Below are positions 24,214 through 35,600 of a DNA stretch of 64,000 nucleotides, in pieces. The notes beneath the pieces were generated by a model that worked only from the letters and a program-made list of their open reading frames with translations, ran no database searches and was not told the origin of the DNA. Source of the DNA: Protula sp. h YS-2021. Lineage: Eukaryota; Annelida; Polychaeta; Sabellida; Serpulidae. The stretch covers positions 44,642,269-44,706,268 of the forward strand of contig OX457031.1 in NCBI GenBank assembly GCA_949752745.1, read 5' to 3'. The translations under genes were made by a program, and so were the position numbers. Every line of letters begins with the position of its first letter. The first letter of the stretch is position 1.

Positions 24214-25027
24214 GACCCGAGTGCCTCTGCGTACAGTGTAAACTACAAGGATCAAAATTGTTGGGGTTTGAGGATTCGGGTTTTGGCATGTATTTACTGG
24301 GCTTTTTTGTGGCGAGAAAAGACTGAATTGAACATTTCGGGACACTTACTGTTTAATATTGATTTAGTCGACGGTCCTATATTTTTAGGCCCCAACCCTT
24401 CGGATTGGGGCTTATAGGTTTGGGGTGTCTGTCCGTCATCGCTTTATACCCCTATGAATTTGGGGGGCGGTTGGGGCCTGCTTGTGTTTCACAAATACTT
24501 ACTTGTTTATAAAGTAATCCCACTGTACATCTCTTCCCCGTTGTCCATATTATTTACATGTGACACAAAACATTCAATGTTTTGAATTGTAAGCACCGAC
24601 AGCTTGAATCCTTGTTTGTAGAATACACAGATCGAATCCTTTAGATAAGGTGAGATATTTTATTTCGAAACTCGCAACCACGAAGGTTGAATTGCGTTCG
24701 AAAGTAGACAATTACGTAAGATTGGTGATTCATATTTGCCAGTTATTCAGTTATGATTATTTTTCTTTTTCAAGTTAATACTATTTTACAGTTATCCCCC
24801 GTGGATAACCAGATTGGTCACAATACAATGTTCAATTCTAACTAAGCTTATAAACCATATGCAAATTTGCCAACCCTTTCGACTCGAGTATTCTTATTTT
24901 CCGATGTTTGACAAATAAAACTTGTTTTCAGCCTCGGAAGATGCTCTTTTCAATTTCACCAATTTGGATGGGAAAATTGAAATAGACAACGAAAGATCGT
25001 GTACAGTGTGCTTTTTTTTATCCGCCT
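24214..25027. repeat. diverged relative of the duplicated flank, left half
   Basis: About 24830-24970 aligns with 8590-8750 of the flank. Shared short runs include TTCTAACT, TTGACAAA and TTTCACCAATTTGGAT, at clearly lower identity than the three recent units. The match stops near 24970 and resumes at 27655. Before it, 24391-24411 is a small palindrome (CCCCAA/TTGGGG) followed by a GTCTGTCCGTC run, the kind of head that opens other repeat cassettes in this window. Confidence 0.55.
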
Positions 25028-27170
25028 GGAACCGGACGGATATAGTTTTCATTCTGCCCGTCTGTCTGTCCGTCTGTGCAATTTCAGTCTCACGCGCCTA
25101 CAGCCCGCATTAGTGGGTGGATTGATTTAAGATTTTACCCATGGCTGCTCCTAAGCATCCCGCAGTGCAGTGACCAGGATTCGATCGGATCCAAGCAAAA
25201 TTGTCAAAATGAATAAAACTTTAAAATTTGAAGAAACTGAATTAGGAATGAGCTTTACACATATCGGTCTCACGCGCCTACAGCCCGCATTAGAGGTTGG
25301 ATTGATTTAAGATTTTACCCATGGCTGCTCCTAAGCATCCCGCAGTGCAGTGACCAGGATTCGACCGGATCCGAGCAAAATTGCCAAAATGGCAAAACTT
25401 TAAAAAATTGCAGAAACTGAATAAGGACTTTGCATAACATACATCAGTCTCAAGCGCCTACAGCCCGCATTAGTGGGTGGATTGATTTAAGATTTTACCC
25501 ATGCCCGCTACTAAGCATCCTGCAGTGCAGTGACCAGGATTCGACCGGATCCGACTAAAATTGTCAAAATGACAAAACTTTAAAAAATGGAAGAAATGAA
25601 TTAGGAATGAGCATAACACATATCGGTCTCACGCGCCTACAGGCCGCATTAGTGGGTGGATTGATTTAAGATTTTACCCATGGCTGCTCCTAAGCATCCC
25701 GCAGTGCAGTGACCAGGATTCGACCGGATCCGAGCAAAATTGCCAAAATGGCAAAACTTTAAAAAATTGCAGAAACTGAATAAGGACTTTGCATAACACA
25801 CATCAGTCTCACGCGCCTACAGCCCGCATTAGTGGGTGGATTGATTTAAGATTTTACCCATGGCTGCTCCTTAGCATCCTGCAGTGCAGTGACCAGGATT
25901 CGACCGGATCCGACTAAAATTGTCAAAATGACAAAACTTTAAAAAATGGAAGAAATGAATTAGGAATGAGCATAACACATATCGGTCTCACGCGCCTACA
26001 GGCCGCATTAGTGGGTGGATTGATTTAAGATTTTACCCATGGCTGCTCCTAAGCATCCCGCAGTGCAGTGACAAGGATTCGACCGGATCCGAGCAAAATT
26101 GTCAAAATAAAAAAACTTTAAAATTTGAAGAAACTGAATTAGGAATGAGCTTTACACATATCGGTCTCACGCGCCTACAGCCCGCATTAGTGGTTGGATT
26201 GATTTAAGATTTTACCAAGGGCTGCTCCTAAGCATCCCGCAGTGCAGTGACCAAGATTCGACCGGATCCGAGCAAAATTGCCAAAATGGCAAAACTTTAA
26301 AAAATTGCAGAAACTGAATAAGGACTTTGCATAACATACATCAGTCTCACGCGCCTACAGCCCGCATTAGTGGGTGGATTGATTTAAGATTTTACCCATG
26401 GCTGCTCCTAACCATCCTGCATTGCAGTGACCAGGATTCGACCGGATCCGACTAAAATTGTCAAAATGACAAAACTTTAAAAAATGGAAGAAATGAATTA
26501 GGAATGAGCATAACACATATCGGTCTCACGCGCCTACAGGCCGCATTAGTGGGTGGGTTGATTTAAGATTTTACCCATGGCTGCTCCTAAGCATCCCGCA
26601 GTGCAGTGACCAGGATTCGACCGGATCCGAGCAAAATTGCCAAAATGGCAAAACTTTAAAAAATTGCAGAAACTGAATAAGGACTTTGCATAACACACAT
26701 CAGTCTCACGCGCCTACAGCCCGCATTACTGGGTGGATTGATTTAAGATTTTACCCATGGCTGCTCCTAACCATCCTGCAGTGCAGTGACCAGGATTCGA
26801 CCGGATCCGACTAAAATTGTCAAAATGACAAAACTTTAAAAAATGGAAGAAATGAATTAGGAATGAGCATAACACATATCGGTCTCACGCGCCTACAGGC
26901 CGCATTAGTGGGTGGATTGATTTAAGATTTTACCCATGGCTGCTCCTAAGCATCCCGCAGTGCAGTGGCAAGGATTCGAACGGATCCGAGCAAAATTGTC
27001 AAAATGAAAAAACTTTAAAATTTGAAGAAACTGAATTAGGAATGAGCTTTACACATATCGGTCTCACGCGCCTACAGCCCGCATTAGTGGTTGGATTGAT
27101 TTAAGATTTTACCAAGGGCTGCTCCTAAGCAGAACCGGACGGATATAGTTTTCATTCTGTCCGTCTGTCT
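25028..27170. repeat. ~39-bp direct repeats flanking the satellite array
   Basis: GGAACCGGACGGATATAG with the following TTTTCATTCTG and CCGTCTGTCT at 25028-25067 recurs at 27131-27170, just outside each end of the 179-bp array. The array therefore lies between two copies of a short direct repeat. Confidence 0.8.
25085..27131. repeat. 179-bp satellite array with five-monomer higher-order repeat
   Basis: Eleven full monomers and one truncated one start at 25085, 25265, 25445, 25624, 25804, 25983, 26162, 26342, 26521, 26701, 26880 and 27059. The shared core includes CTCACGCGCCTACAG, TGGATTGATTTAAGATTTTA and CGACCGGATCC. The tails fall into three types: A (TTTAAAATTTGAAGAAACTG), B (AAAAAATGGAAGAAATGAAT) and C (AAAAAATTGCAGAAACTGAA). 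The order is A-C-B-C-B, A-C-B-C-B, A-C(truncated), giving a higher-order period of about 897 bp. No coding potential. Confidence 0.93.
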
Positions 27171-27654
27171 ACAAACCTCTACTTCACTGACCACAAGGCT
27201 GTATGGTGTTCTTTGGAACAGTCGTTCACTGGAACATCATAATCAGGTATACAATTTGCGCGAACCCGGCGGATTCATGCTTCTCGAGCATCTAGTTTTT
27301 TTTTTGTTTTTTTTTTTTTTTTGCAGAACAGGCACAACTTTTATTTAGTTGAAATTTAGAAAATTATAGTTTGTAGTTCTGTGGGGAAGTAAATAGGGAA
27401 GAGCGAGGAAAAGTCTTTATTAGTATTTCTGCCAATGAGCAGCGTTTAGGTTAACTGGAAGAAATAACAGCAGAAAAGAGACATAAGACACAGTCGTAGA
27501 ACATGTTGAAATTAAAACTAAAAGAGGGGTAAGGAAAGTTACATACAGTAAAGAAACTAAGTAGCTAGAGCCAAGTAGATTATTTGCAGGGAAAACTTAG
27601 TAGAAGTTAGCTCCAACTCTGTTCTTCCTTGAAATACTTCGTATGTATCGTTTC
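27171..27654. other. unassigned sequence after the satellite
   Basis: Contains a T-rich run (27296-27322) and no recognisable gene. It belongs to the ~2.7-kb block that interrupts the flank-like sequence. Confidence 0.4.
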
Positions 27655-28575
27655 AGAGCTACGAAGCCTTTCATTGTTCCGTTAATAGGGGTCAACTTCA
27701 TATGTTCTGAGGCCTGAATCCTGTTTAGTAGTCCCTAATATTTAAACATTTGACAAAAAGTCATGCGCATTATACCCTTTCTACAGCATAGGTACGATTT
27801 TTAATGGGCTGGATATTTTTTTATTTCTTCGGTAAAGTGCAGACTTGAGCTTCCGTAGGGACTAACGGATTATCTGTTAAATAGATACTTAAATAAAAGG
27901 TAAATTTATTCTGTACTCCCACAATATTTGAATTTTAATTTCTTCCATGCATTATGAAATATCAGTTCAAGATTTTTTGTGGATAATTGCAAAAATTATT
28001 GTTGTTTTTTCACGTCATAAACCATGCTTCCTGTGTATAAAGAAATGTCAGTTATTGCTCGAGATTGTGGTTATTTCCGTATTCTTCTGTTTTGAAGAAA
28101 AGGTGAAAGAGAAGTATATTATTAATTATTTATTAAGTTGCATATTATTTCCGTTGTGGTTTGAGGCCCTTTAGCAAATGCACATTAAGACTTGTGGGTG
28201 GTTGAATCGTGCACAAAATTGCCACAGATGTGCTCAAAAGCGAGCGAATTTGGCTTGTATATCGTTATATAGCGAAAATTTGAAGCGGTAGCCGATCCAG
28301 CAGTACCGATCCACTTCCTGGAGCTAAGTAGAAGCGTCCGTCTAGTTCATAGCACAGGGGAACACACCAGGAAGCTAAAAGATTGTCAGCAATTAGTAAT
28401 TGAAATACAGGTTCTTCACCTATATTTGCAGACATCGACTTACACTGTTTTGACTTAACGGTTAAAAATACTTCAAAAATACCTTTATTTTTACACAGAA
28501 ACATACAAAAGGGGAAGATTAAAGGGCTACAGAATGGGCTAAATATTGTCGACGATATTGCTTCTTAGTTCACCA
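27655..28575. repeat. diverged relative of the duplicated flank, right half
   Basis: Aligns in order with about 8780-9730 of the duplicated flank. Shared runs include AATAGGGGTCAACTTCATAT, TGGATAATTGCAAAAATTAT, CCTTTAGCAAATG and AGCGAGCG, with many substitutions and indels. At 28538-28566 a stretch resembling the BEL/Pao LTR (CTAAATATT, CGACGATAT, GCTTCT; compare 7729-7755) suggests the older copy may also have had LTR sequence nearby. Confidence 0.6.
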
Positions 28576-29200
28576 CGCAGCCCAGCTAAAATCAGACGCG
28601 GTTCTTATCAACCTTTGGCATCCTTTTTCTATCCTCGATTCCTGGTTGAGAATGTAAACAAAGAAAACCGGATTTCTGTCGTCATTTCTAAAAAAAAAAC
28701 ACTTGTGCGGAATAACTTAACAGCCACTTGCTCTCCGAGGGAATGGGATTGGAGGGGGGGGGGGGGGATGGGGGGACGCCAAGGATCAAGGAGCTTTAAA
28801 AACGTAGTAATTAAACCTTACAAACTCGGCTGTCAAATATCCCAGTTTTTCAATGTCACGTGACCATTCAAGTGGTCAAAAATTAAATAAGGGGGTTATG
28901 CGTGGTCAATAAATATATACCAATTAACTGCAAGATAAAGGACTGGTTATAAAGGCATTCTGCGTACCCGCAAAATTCAACTTGTCATTCCTTCCATGCT
29001 TTTTTGCGAATTGAACGGTACCTTAAAACCTTAAAATATTGCAAAAGTGTCGTAAAGAGTAATGTGTGAAAAAATATTTGAAGATATCCGCGCTCCATAT
29101 TTCTAGACATTCGGTCTACGACTTTTTGCCAGGATTACGAGAGTAATCAGGACTGTTGAGTCACATTTTGGTACCTCTTTACATTCCCACCACAGAATTT
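28576..29200. other. unassigned sequence
   Basis: No gene recognised. A poly-G run lies at 28756-28768. A 105-codon frame at 28546-28863 has no family resemblance and spans the G run, so I do not call it. Confidence 0.35.
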
Positions 29201-29204
29201 TATG

Positions 29205-29760
29205 TCTCCCCCTAAGGGAGACATATATAGCATTCGGTGTGTCTTGCCGTCCGTCTGCCAGTCCGTTTTTTTTCACTTTGGCAGGCTATATCTCCAAAAC
29301 AGTTTGTTGGATTATGCTGAAACGTGGCAAGAACAACACACATATAGTGCAAATGTTTAGTGCGAAGTTTCTTTTCATTTCCATAAAAAATGTATTTTTG
29401 GCGATTTTTTTAATTTTTGAATTTTAACTTTTTTGGCCAAATTGTTGCGATATCTCCGAAACGGTTTGTTGGATTAGGCTGAAACTTGGCAGGAAGAACT
29501 CACAAAACGTGTAAATGTTTATTGCGAAGTTTTTCTTCATTTCCGTTGAAAATGTATTTTTGGCGAATTTTTCAATTTTTGATTTCTAATTTTTTTGGCA
29601 ATAATTGTTGCGATGTCTCCAAAACAGTTTGTTGGATTAGGCTGAAACATGGCAAGAAGAACCCATATGTAGTGGAAATGCGAAGTTTTTCGTCATTTTG
29701 GCGATTTTTTCAATTTTTTTGGGCTTGCCAATGTTGTACTTTTAAGCAAGGAATTTTTTC
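29205..29760. repeat. tandem cassette, ~165-bp monomer, three copies
   Basis: Headed by GGGAGACATATATAG and a CCGTCCGTCTGCC run, followed by three diverged monomers that each begin near ATATCTCC(A/G)AAAC and GTTTGTTGGATTA (about 29287, 29450, 29609). Open frames through it (29239-29427, 29486-29767) are parts of the repeat. Confidence 0.75.
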
Positions 29761-29829
29761 CACGTGACTGACTGGGGGCGGGGGACACAAATCCGTTTTT
29801 TGTTTTAACAAAAACACTGGCCAATCTGG

Positions 29830-30055
29830 TTATATAAAGTGTTACTTCAAGATCTGAACTTTAACCACGTTTTCAAGGTCAACGGTCACGTGGCCTATGT
29901 TATCTCGATAACCGTTAGAGATGGAGCGTTTTTACCTCATCTTCGGTGTAACTTAGTGACCTGAACTTTGACCTACATTGTCAAAGTCAAAAGTCACGTG
30001 ACCTGTGTTATGTCGGAAACCGTTAGTGATTTTTACGTCGTTTTCGGACTCCACC
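29830..30055. repeat. tandem pair, ~115-bp monomer
   Basis: Two diverged copies of a unit containing CTGAACTTTRACC, AAGGTCAACGGTCACGTG and AACCGTTAG(A/T)GAT. A related unit recurs at 44770-45000. Confidence 0.65.
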
Positions 30056-30545
30056 CACTCTGCGGTAACAGTTTTGGATTTATGCCTATTGGATTTATGC
30101 CAGATCTTCTTAAGAACAATGTTGTGGCGAGTCTGAAACCTTTGTACCCAACCTATGCTACACTTAAAATCAACATGACCCAAACCCTGTGCTAAATCCT
30201 CTGTCTTTGCAATCAAAATAGGCCGCTAATAGGCAGATTATGAGCTCGGGCATTGCAAAACCACTTAAACAAGGCATTCTCTAAATCTTCGTGCTTTGCA
30301 AGTTTCCTTTTCGAATTAATCGGTATATTCCTTAATTCGAATTTTTTTGGTATAAATGTGTAGTAAAAAAAGTTGGGACCGGGCACTTTTGTTCGAATTA
30401 TCCAATAATTAGAATTAACCGATTTCGAAGTAACGAATATATACAGTAGTTTGTTAAGCGGGTTGTTTGCGTTCTGCGATGCTATGAACATTTTTCTGCT
30501 TGCTTCTTCCCGTCTCTCTGCTAACGTGTCTACACGGATCTTCAA
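29953..30545 (-). pseudogene. pogo/Tigger-type transposase fragment (CENP-B-like DNA-binding domain)
   Basis: The minus strand reads KRKLAKHEDLENALFKWF then ARAHNLPISG in one frame. After a one-base frameshift near 30215 it continues in another frame with EDLAQGLGHVDFKCSIGW and VQRFQTRHNIVLKKI. This is the second helix-turn-helix of the CENP-B/Tigger DNA-binding domain, which binds element ends or, in CENP-B, centromeric DNA. The N-terminal half is interrupted by AT-rich sequence (about 30350-30430). The DDE catalytic domain is absent, so this is a dead fragment. Confidence in the family is good. Whether it comes from Tigger, pogo or a related group cannot be told. Confidence 0.75.
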
Positions 30546-31140
30546 AACCGCCGTGGAGAACGATCATTTTTGGCGCCGTCTTTTGGATTTTCATACTGTG
30601 TCACGCTGACCTTGTGTTGCAGCAGTTGCCCGTAGTGAGCTAGAGTATTCGAGGTGTGGCCGTATGATACTACGTATAATGTTATTAGGTAGCTTTCACC
30701 AGCTCTGTCCTTTAGCTGGCGTGAAAATAACGTTAAGTCTTGTGGATCGTTTTATCATTCGCAATATCGCCACAGTGGGCAATCCAAGCGAGTGTGACGA
30801 ACCGGAGCAGCGAGCTTCTCTCTGCTTGCTGATTGAAGCCCATTCGTTACTACATCTTACGCCAGTTTGCGGTTTCGGGAATTTTCGATGGTGTCTAAGT
30901 TTCTACTGTAAGTTCGTTAGGTTAAAAAATATAAAGATATGATAAGGACGAAAAAGTCAGAATTCTAAATTTCTTCCCATACATGCACTTCGAAATGTAA
31001 TAAACCCTTAGTCCCTTGAAGTTTTCAAAATCATTTATATATTATTCTGCATGCATTATACAGCTTTGTGCATACGTTTCAAGTGGGGTTTTGTTAAAAT
31101 TTATCATATTTTCTGTCATTTCTTTGCACGTTCAATCTGA
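30546..31140. other. unassigned sequence
   Basis: No gene recognised. Short open frames (for example 30664-30942) have no family resemblance. Confidence 0.35.
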
Positions 31141-31142
31141 CA

Positions 31143-31276
31143 TGTTGCAGTCGAAAGCTGCAGAAGAGGCTCTAAATGACAATTATTGTACTGAGATGCT
31201 CATACCAGCCTCCGATTTTAAATACCACATCACAAGATACACAGAAAGACTTTGGCAAGACTTTGTTCCTGAATAA
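31143..31276 (+). pseudogene. LINE RNase H C-terminal tail (fragment)
   Basis: About 44 codons ending in TGA/TAA context at 31276 read SKAAEEALNDNY, then ASDFKYHITRY and ERLWQDF. This resembles the ADxxAKxAL...DFKxxIxxYxxxxWQ pattern at the end of RNase H domains in I/Jockey-type LINEs. No upstream reverse transcriptase is visible, so it would be a 3' fragment. The identification rests on a short stretch. Confidence 0.4.
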
Positions 31277-31376
31277 GGCATTTATTTTGTGTAGCGGTTT
31301 GGTCAAACACGGTCAAATTGCAGAAAAATCACTATGTGCTCCTAAATGACGCTTCTTTACAAGTCGAAGTATTGGG

Positions 31377-31622
31377 GGCCGGATTAGTCAAGTGGTTAGC
31401 GCGTTGGCCTGCAAACCAAGAGGATTTGAATCCCGGCTTATTTTTCAGTATCTCCCTTCATGCGTTTTGCAGGCAATATTTATAGTTCTGCCTTCCTGCC
31501 TGGCCTTGTCGCCTGCCAAGCCTGCCATTTCGTCCGATCAAGCTCCTTTGAAGGCGTATTTTTTATTGGCTCCTTTCATAGGTTATGCAGGCCAAATTCA
31601 TGTCTTCTCATACAGGCATAGA
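31377..31622 (+). repeat. tRNA-headed SINE-like element
   Basis: 31377-31440 resembles a tRNA: TAGTCAAGTGGTTAGCGCG fits an internal A box and GGATTTGAATCCC (31422-31434) fits a B box, with CCTGCAAA in the anticodon-loop position. The D and anticodon arms are recognisable, but the distance to the B box is short and the acceptor stem does not pair well, so it is not called a tRNA gene. A ~180-bp body follows. Confidence 0.6.
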
Positions 31623-32377
31623 TAGTTCCATATTACATTAATTTACTTTGATGGTTCAGAATAGTAGAGGTTACATTATACTTATTACGGGTTTACATTA
31701 ATACCGTCTATATGAAAAAATAACACATAAAAACGCTTTCTCTTCTTCTTTCTTTCCCTTACTCTCTTCATTGCTTGATCCCATGTGGATGTACAGTGGA
31801 GTTGTCGTGTTTTTTTTTTTTTTTGTTATCCGTTCAGGATTATTTTTGACATCGTCTTAAGACGATGCATGAGCTTTTTACGAAAAAATGATAAATAATT
31901 ACACATTTTGCATCGAGATTGGAGTTTTTTCGAGACACGTTCTCAGAAACCATTAAGCCAAGGCTTTTAGAACTTGATATCAATAATCAGATTTAATTCA
32001 GCTTTGTGTTTTAGTGTGCATTGCCACAACATCATATTGTGGAGAGTGCACCTTCACGTCAACAGAAAGAAAATGAAAGTGACTAAGGCACCGTTGCATC
32101 ATATTCGGCTTGACGTCGCTGTCGATAGGAACATGAGCTAGAATTTGCAGCCGAAAACGAAATTGACATTGAGGATACATAAGATGTTTAATGATAGAAT
32201 TACAGTGTTCACAAACTGTCCGCCGTATTATTATAGAATCGCAATGCCGGGTCGTGTCTGGCTACTCTGCCGTCACTTTATCGTCTTGTTTTTCGCTCTG
32301 TACGGCCTTTGGTTTGATAACTTGATGGCCACGTGTAACCCAACTATTTCATTTTTGCATTCAGATGTGTATTTACG
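31623..32377 (+). promoter_or_regulatory. upstream region and possible 5' UTR exon of ABCF2
   Basis: ABCF2's first coding exon is preceded by a clear 3' splice site (TTTTTTTCTTCCAG, 32521-32534), so a non-coding exon must lie upstream. A consensus-like donor (TTTACG|GTAAGC) at 32378 is a candidate end for it, with somewhat GC-richer sequence at 32220-32330. No TATA box or other promoter element is convincing. This is inference. Confidence 0.3.
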
Positions 32378-32534
32378 GTAAGCGCGGTTTTTTAAAGTGA
32401 TGTGTCTTTCCGTGTGGCGCAGTTAGAACCCTGTTAATGAGGCCAGTTACCAATGATCGGTAAATGATTTCCTTCGCAGAGTAGTCCATCAGTGCATTCT
32501 TATTTCCTGACATAAAAGGTTTTTTTTCTTCCAG

Positions 32535-32615
32535 GTCACGATGCCTTCAGATTTGAAGAAAAGGAAACAGCAACAGAAGCGTGCGAAGGCCCAAGCCAAA
32601 GACAACAAGAAAAAG
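32535..32615 (+). CDS. ABCF2: ABCF2 coding exon 1
   Basis: Begins after TTCCAG and carries six 5' UTR bases, then ATG at 32541. It encodes a Lys/Gln-rich 25-residue N-terminus ([12 protein letters not shown]...) and ends phase 0 at AAG|GTAAAG. The MPSD start matches the family. Confidence 0.85.
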
Positions 32616-35600
32616 GTAAAGAGGCAGACACGAGGCAAGAGCATGCCAGTTCCGACGCACCGGCGGTAACGTGCGAAGTTGCCTGAACAAAAAAAAAACA
32701 CTAAAAAAATACACAGCTTGCCTCATCGTCGAGAAGTGGGTGTGCGGTGGCCAAAATGTGCGATCAGATTTTTTTTTCTCACGAAGTGCTACTTCAGGAA
32801 CACTGGTTTTCTTCTTAGTAACGAAACAGACATTATCATATGTATTTACTCAGGCTAGTGCGAGGGTCATATGCTGTATTCAGATGTTTATTGGTTGACG
32901 TGATTAAGTGCATATTTGAAATGATTTCAGCGTTACTACACCGCCGTCTAGTTTGAAGCAGTAACAGCATATTATTTAAAATAATAATTCTGAAGCAAAT
33001 GAGAAACCAGATATTTTTTGGTAGGCTATTCCGGAATAGACTACCGATAATTCAAATGCCATAAAAATCAATAATGCTTCCTTTTTCTTATACCAAAGGG
33101 TGAAAATAAGTTGAACAAGGTAAATTCTTATCTTTTGGCGAAAGGAAAGTGAAAATATTTCGCTCTTTATTAAAATATCGGTAGTTCAGTATTGAATAAC
33201 CCATTGAAATTTGAATTTTAGAAACAAATTATTCATATTTTCAATTTTTTTTTTTTCATTTTTTATTTATAGCGCAAGAACATAAGTTGTTTATATAGTC
33301 TGCAACATAAAATGATGAAATAATGAAACTGATTCGATTTTTGTCACATTCGAATTATCGGTAGTCTGTTCCGGAATAGCCTGCCAGAAAATATCTAGTT
33401 TCATATTTGCTTCAGAATTCTTATTTCAAATAATACGGCGTTTAGTGCATAATTATTCTGGAGTATTTTGTCATGTTAAGACCGATGAGCTCAATGGCGA
33501 GGGTCCTGTGGAGAGTGGAATCTCAAATGGTGTCTCAGACGGACTGGCGAACGGCGCGGAAGTATTAGGTTAGCATTGCTCACTGGTCATTTTACAGGAG
33601 TCTGTCGTGGATATATATATATATATATATATATGTTACAGCCAATTTATAGATTCGCTGACTCACTTAGCGAATCTGTAGATTCGCAGAAAATTTTCAG
33701 CGAATCTACAGAATCGCTGGTTTTTCTCCTTTAAAATTATACAGATTCGCTGAAATTGCCTGACCAGTCATCTTTACAGATAGGATTACTTGTGTTGGGT
33801 GATATATGAAATTTACACACCTTTTTCTTGTTTTTTGGAAATGGGATATATTGCAGTCGGAACTTTTAAAATTACAAATATTTCTATTTAACTAGCTTTA
33901 AAATGCATTGTTGAAATGCAATTTTCTAGTCTCCAATGAAAAACACTATTGGAAAGCGTTCGAAAATAGTTGCTATCAATATTCACAACGGCTTAAATTA
34001 AGTTTCTCTCTTTGTGTTATCGTCTTTCATAAAAGTGATCTTAATACTATTGTTTCTAAATAAAATGCAGTCATTACTCCCCTTTTGAGTATCATTCAAA
34101 TTGCCAGTAGCCAAACTGCAGGATTACTTGTGTTGGGCGATATTTGAAATTTAATTGCTTTTATGTAACTCATTTCATCTAGCTGAGGTTTTTTTGGTCA
34201 TATGATGAAAATGCAGCAATTTATATGCTATCACACCGGAATAAAGTTTTAAAATTCATGAAATTTTGTCTGCGTAATGGACAGGGTCATGTCCGGGTTT
34301 TATCGGGGTTAGGTCAAATCAACCCTCGAAGAACTCAACCCTCTGCCAACTCAAGTCAACCCACCTATGTTTGGTCAACTCGACCCACCCTTAATACCAT
34401 CTCAACCCACCCTGAAAGTCGGCTCAACCCACCTAAATGAAATATTATTCCAAGGACAAAATACATTCGTGAAAAACGAAGGGTTGTTTGGAAATTTCAC
34501 ATACTGATAGAGTGCCCATTGAAAATGTGCAACGTCGTATTTTTGTTGGGACTCAGGAAAAAATCTCAAACGAGTCTACTGAAATTTGATAAAACTTTGT
34601 AATTTTGTGGTCATAATGTAACGTCGTGTTCGAGTTATATCTTTGAAACCACAGTGGTTTCAGCGGTGACTTGGTGACGTGTACACGTGTAGCATAAAAA
34701 ATAATTTTCCTATGTTAAACGTACACATGTCGTGTTTCTTAGCGGACTGCATGGCAGGTTAGGATAACCAAGCAGGGCATTTCAATGTAAATAAAGTATT
34801 ATTCTCTATCCTTGTTCAGATGATGAGCTTGTCCTGGCCGCCCAGTTAGGGGATTTAGATCTGGAGGCGCAACACAGGTCCGTGACAGGGGTGTTGGCCT
34901 CGCATCCAGACAGCCGCGATGTACATATCAACCAATTATCGCTCACATTTCATGGTGCAGAACTGCTAGTGGAGACGAACTTAGAGCTCAACTGCGGCCG
35001 CCGATACGGTCTAATTGGTAAATGAACTCATTTCAAGGCAACCAAAGTATTCTCCTTGTATGCAGTTATCAATCATGTTGCTGTAATTTTTCAGTAAAGT
35101 TACATTCATTCGCGATTCAAAGAAGTCCGAAATATATCGAAATGGCAAACATGGATGGTGAGTGCTTGTTTTAATGCGAGTTCAGCCATGCTGGCAGTGT
35201 CTGGCTACACCTGTATTATCACGAACGGGTCTAGTTGGCAGCTCATCCCTTCACCTTCTGTTGTATATAATGCTAGGTTCAAATGGCTGCGGCAAGTCTA
35301 ACTTGTTATCAGCCCTGAGCGCGCGCGAAGTGCCCATACCGGAGCACATTGACATCTTCCACGTCAAGCGAGAGATGCCCCCGAGTCATAAAACAGGTCA
35401 GGCGCCATTGACATTTTTTAACTCTTTATCTACCTCGGAGAGACTTAAATAGTTTTTTTTTTCACGCTTTGGTGTACATTTTATGTATTTCTATGTCCAT
35501 TGCTCATTAAGATGTCAAAGTTTATTGCTTAAGTGTGGTCTTAATTGTTGACATTTTTCTCTTGATCATTAGCTAAAGTGCCAGACATAAAATAGCAGCC

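Noticed and set aside
25085..27131. CRISPR-like array
   Set aside because: Whole 179-bp monomers repeat with no unique spacers, and the genome is animal.
31377..31440. Functional tRNA gene
   Set aside because: Acceptor stem and variable region do not fit, and the T arm is too close to the anticodon arm. A SINE head or a decayed tRNA is more likely.
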